From positions 7,562,888 to 7,626,887 of the forward strand of contig HG738138.1 of assembly GCA_000499405.2 (NCBI GenBank): a stretch of 64,000 bases of DNA, read 5' to 3'. Both the position numbers and the translations under genes were made by a program. This stretch comes from Onchocerca volvulus (Eukaryota > Nematoda > Chromadorea > Rhabditida > Onchocercidae). A model generated the notes under the pieces. The model had not been told where the DNA came from and did not search any database. It was given only the letters and a program-made list of their open reading frames with translations. Below, piece by piece: positions 63,401 through 64,000 of the stretch (its first letter is position 1; each line of letters starts with the position of its first letter).

Positions 63401-64000
63401 TTTCCTCAAAATAAAAATATAATATAGAAAAAAAGTTACATTACTGATCATCACAAACACAATGATGAAACAAATAAAGGAACCTGTTTCTGAAGGCTGA
63501 TATTTTCCTCTTCGAGTTCAGAATAATCATTTAATAGTCTCTGCTCACGATTTTTTAACTCTTTCAAGTTTTCCCTGAGCTGTCGCTTTTGTGTATCAAG
63601 ATCGGATGCTGCTTCCGAAGCATTTATATGTAAGGTCTGTAATCTATCGAGATCGGTACGATATCTGCTCACTTCCTGAAAATATTCCATTCGACTGTTG
63701 GAACAATGTGCCTTACGGACTGCAAAGCAAACTCCATTCGACCAATGCAATCATCTTATAAAATTCTATTGCACTTTCTAGACATTCAGCCACAGAATCT
63801 CGAAAACAACAAATTTCAATGACAGATTAGAAAAATTTCTTTTACATGTTGACAATTTTTCAAATCCGCTTCTAAGGCTGAAATTTTGGCCAAATATTCC
63901 TGCTCTCGATTCATCGTTTCTTCCAACAAACTTTCTTCATGATCGATGTCAAACTTTGCGACTGATTTTTGCTGTGATTGAAACTGTGCCAATGCCTAAA
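60403..64000 (-). CDS. bicd-1: Bicaudal-D dynein adaptor, C-terminal part
   Basis: BICD links dynein-dynactin to cargo such as RAB6 vesicles. Twelve exons lie in the window, in transcript order 63846-63995, 63484-63675, 63256-63390, 62640-62801, 62289-62505, 62000-62178, 61767-61920, 61437-61613, 61167-61326, 60859-61078, 60636-60739 and 60403-60565, giving 670 residues; the 5' exons lie beyond the right edge. The N-terminal coiled coil shows [16 protein letters not shown] as in vertebrate BICD. The C-terminal cargo-binding coiled coil shows [56 protein letters not shown] and [20 protein letters not shown] followed by LTQRLEDLE, near identical to human BICD2. The tail is short and basic ([11 protein letters not shown]). 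All phases join, but the intron 61614-61766 seems to begin with AT. Confidence 0.95.

Overview
The window is eukaryotic and reads as nuclear DNA of a parasitic nematode, most likely a clade III (Spirurina) worm of the filarial type. It is very AT-rich, with genes split by many introns of mostly 50 to 800 bp and long gene-poor stretches. It carries a nematode cuticle collagen, a DPY-21/RSBN1-type demethylase and a nematode-like peroxidasin. Species assignment is inference; the gene identities come from reading spliced exons whose phases join and comparing them with remembered family sequences.

Layout from left to right. The 3' part of CNOT11 (CCR4-NOT subunit 11) lies at 1-2637 (+). A complete GTF2H4 (TFIIH p52) is at 3909-7601 (+). 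About 8.6 kb with no recognisable gene follows, then a three-exon cuticle collagen at 16295-18545 (+) with a TATA box. A gene-poor stretch holds a Helitron-like non-autonomous transposon at 21398-22238. Next come HIKESHI (HSP70 nuclear import carrier) at 22814-24497 (+) and an unidentified coiled-coil protein at 26242-29152 (+). After another 4.4 kb gap, SET (histone chaperone/phosphatase inhibitor) at 33547-36361 (-) and a DPY-21 orthologue (H4K20me2 demethylase family) at 37986-45360 (+) are transcribed divergently. At 47600-50070 there are coding-like exons that do not form a clean gene, including one exon present twice, once broken. A peroxidasin-like heme peroxidase without leucine-rich repeats is at 51400-58759 (+). 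The C-terminal two thirds or so of Bicaudal-D (bicd-1) is at 60403 to beyond the right edge (-).

Most genes are housekeeping: mRNA decay, transcription/repair, chromatin, protein import and dynein cargo transport. Two make extracellular matrix or cuticle (the collagen and the peroxidasin). There is no operon-like tight packing. Several starts have an AG acceptor just upstream, as expected for spliced-leader trans-splicing.

The most notable observations are: (i) four GC-AG introns in four different genes, two sharing the donor GCTAGT, plus two introns that seem to begin with AT; (ii) a Helitron-like element with TC and CTAG ends and a terminal hairpin; (iii) a peroxidasin with no LRRs, Ala in place of the heme-linking Asp, and a shortened VWC domain; (iv) a dpy-21 orthologue with an intact HxD...H iron site; (v) a duplicated, decaying exon locus between dpy-21 and the peroxidase.
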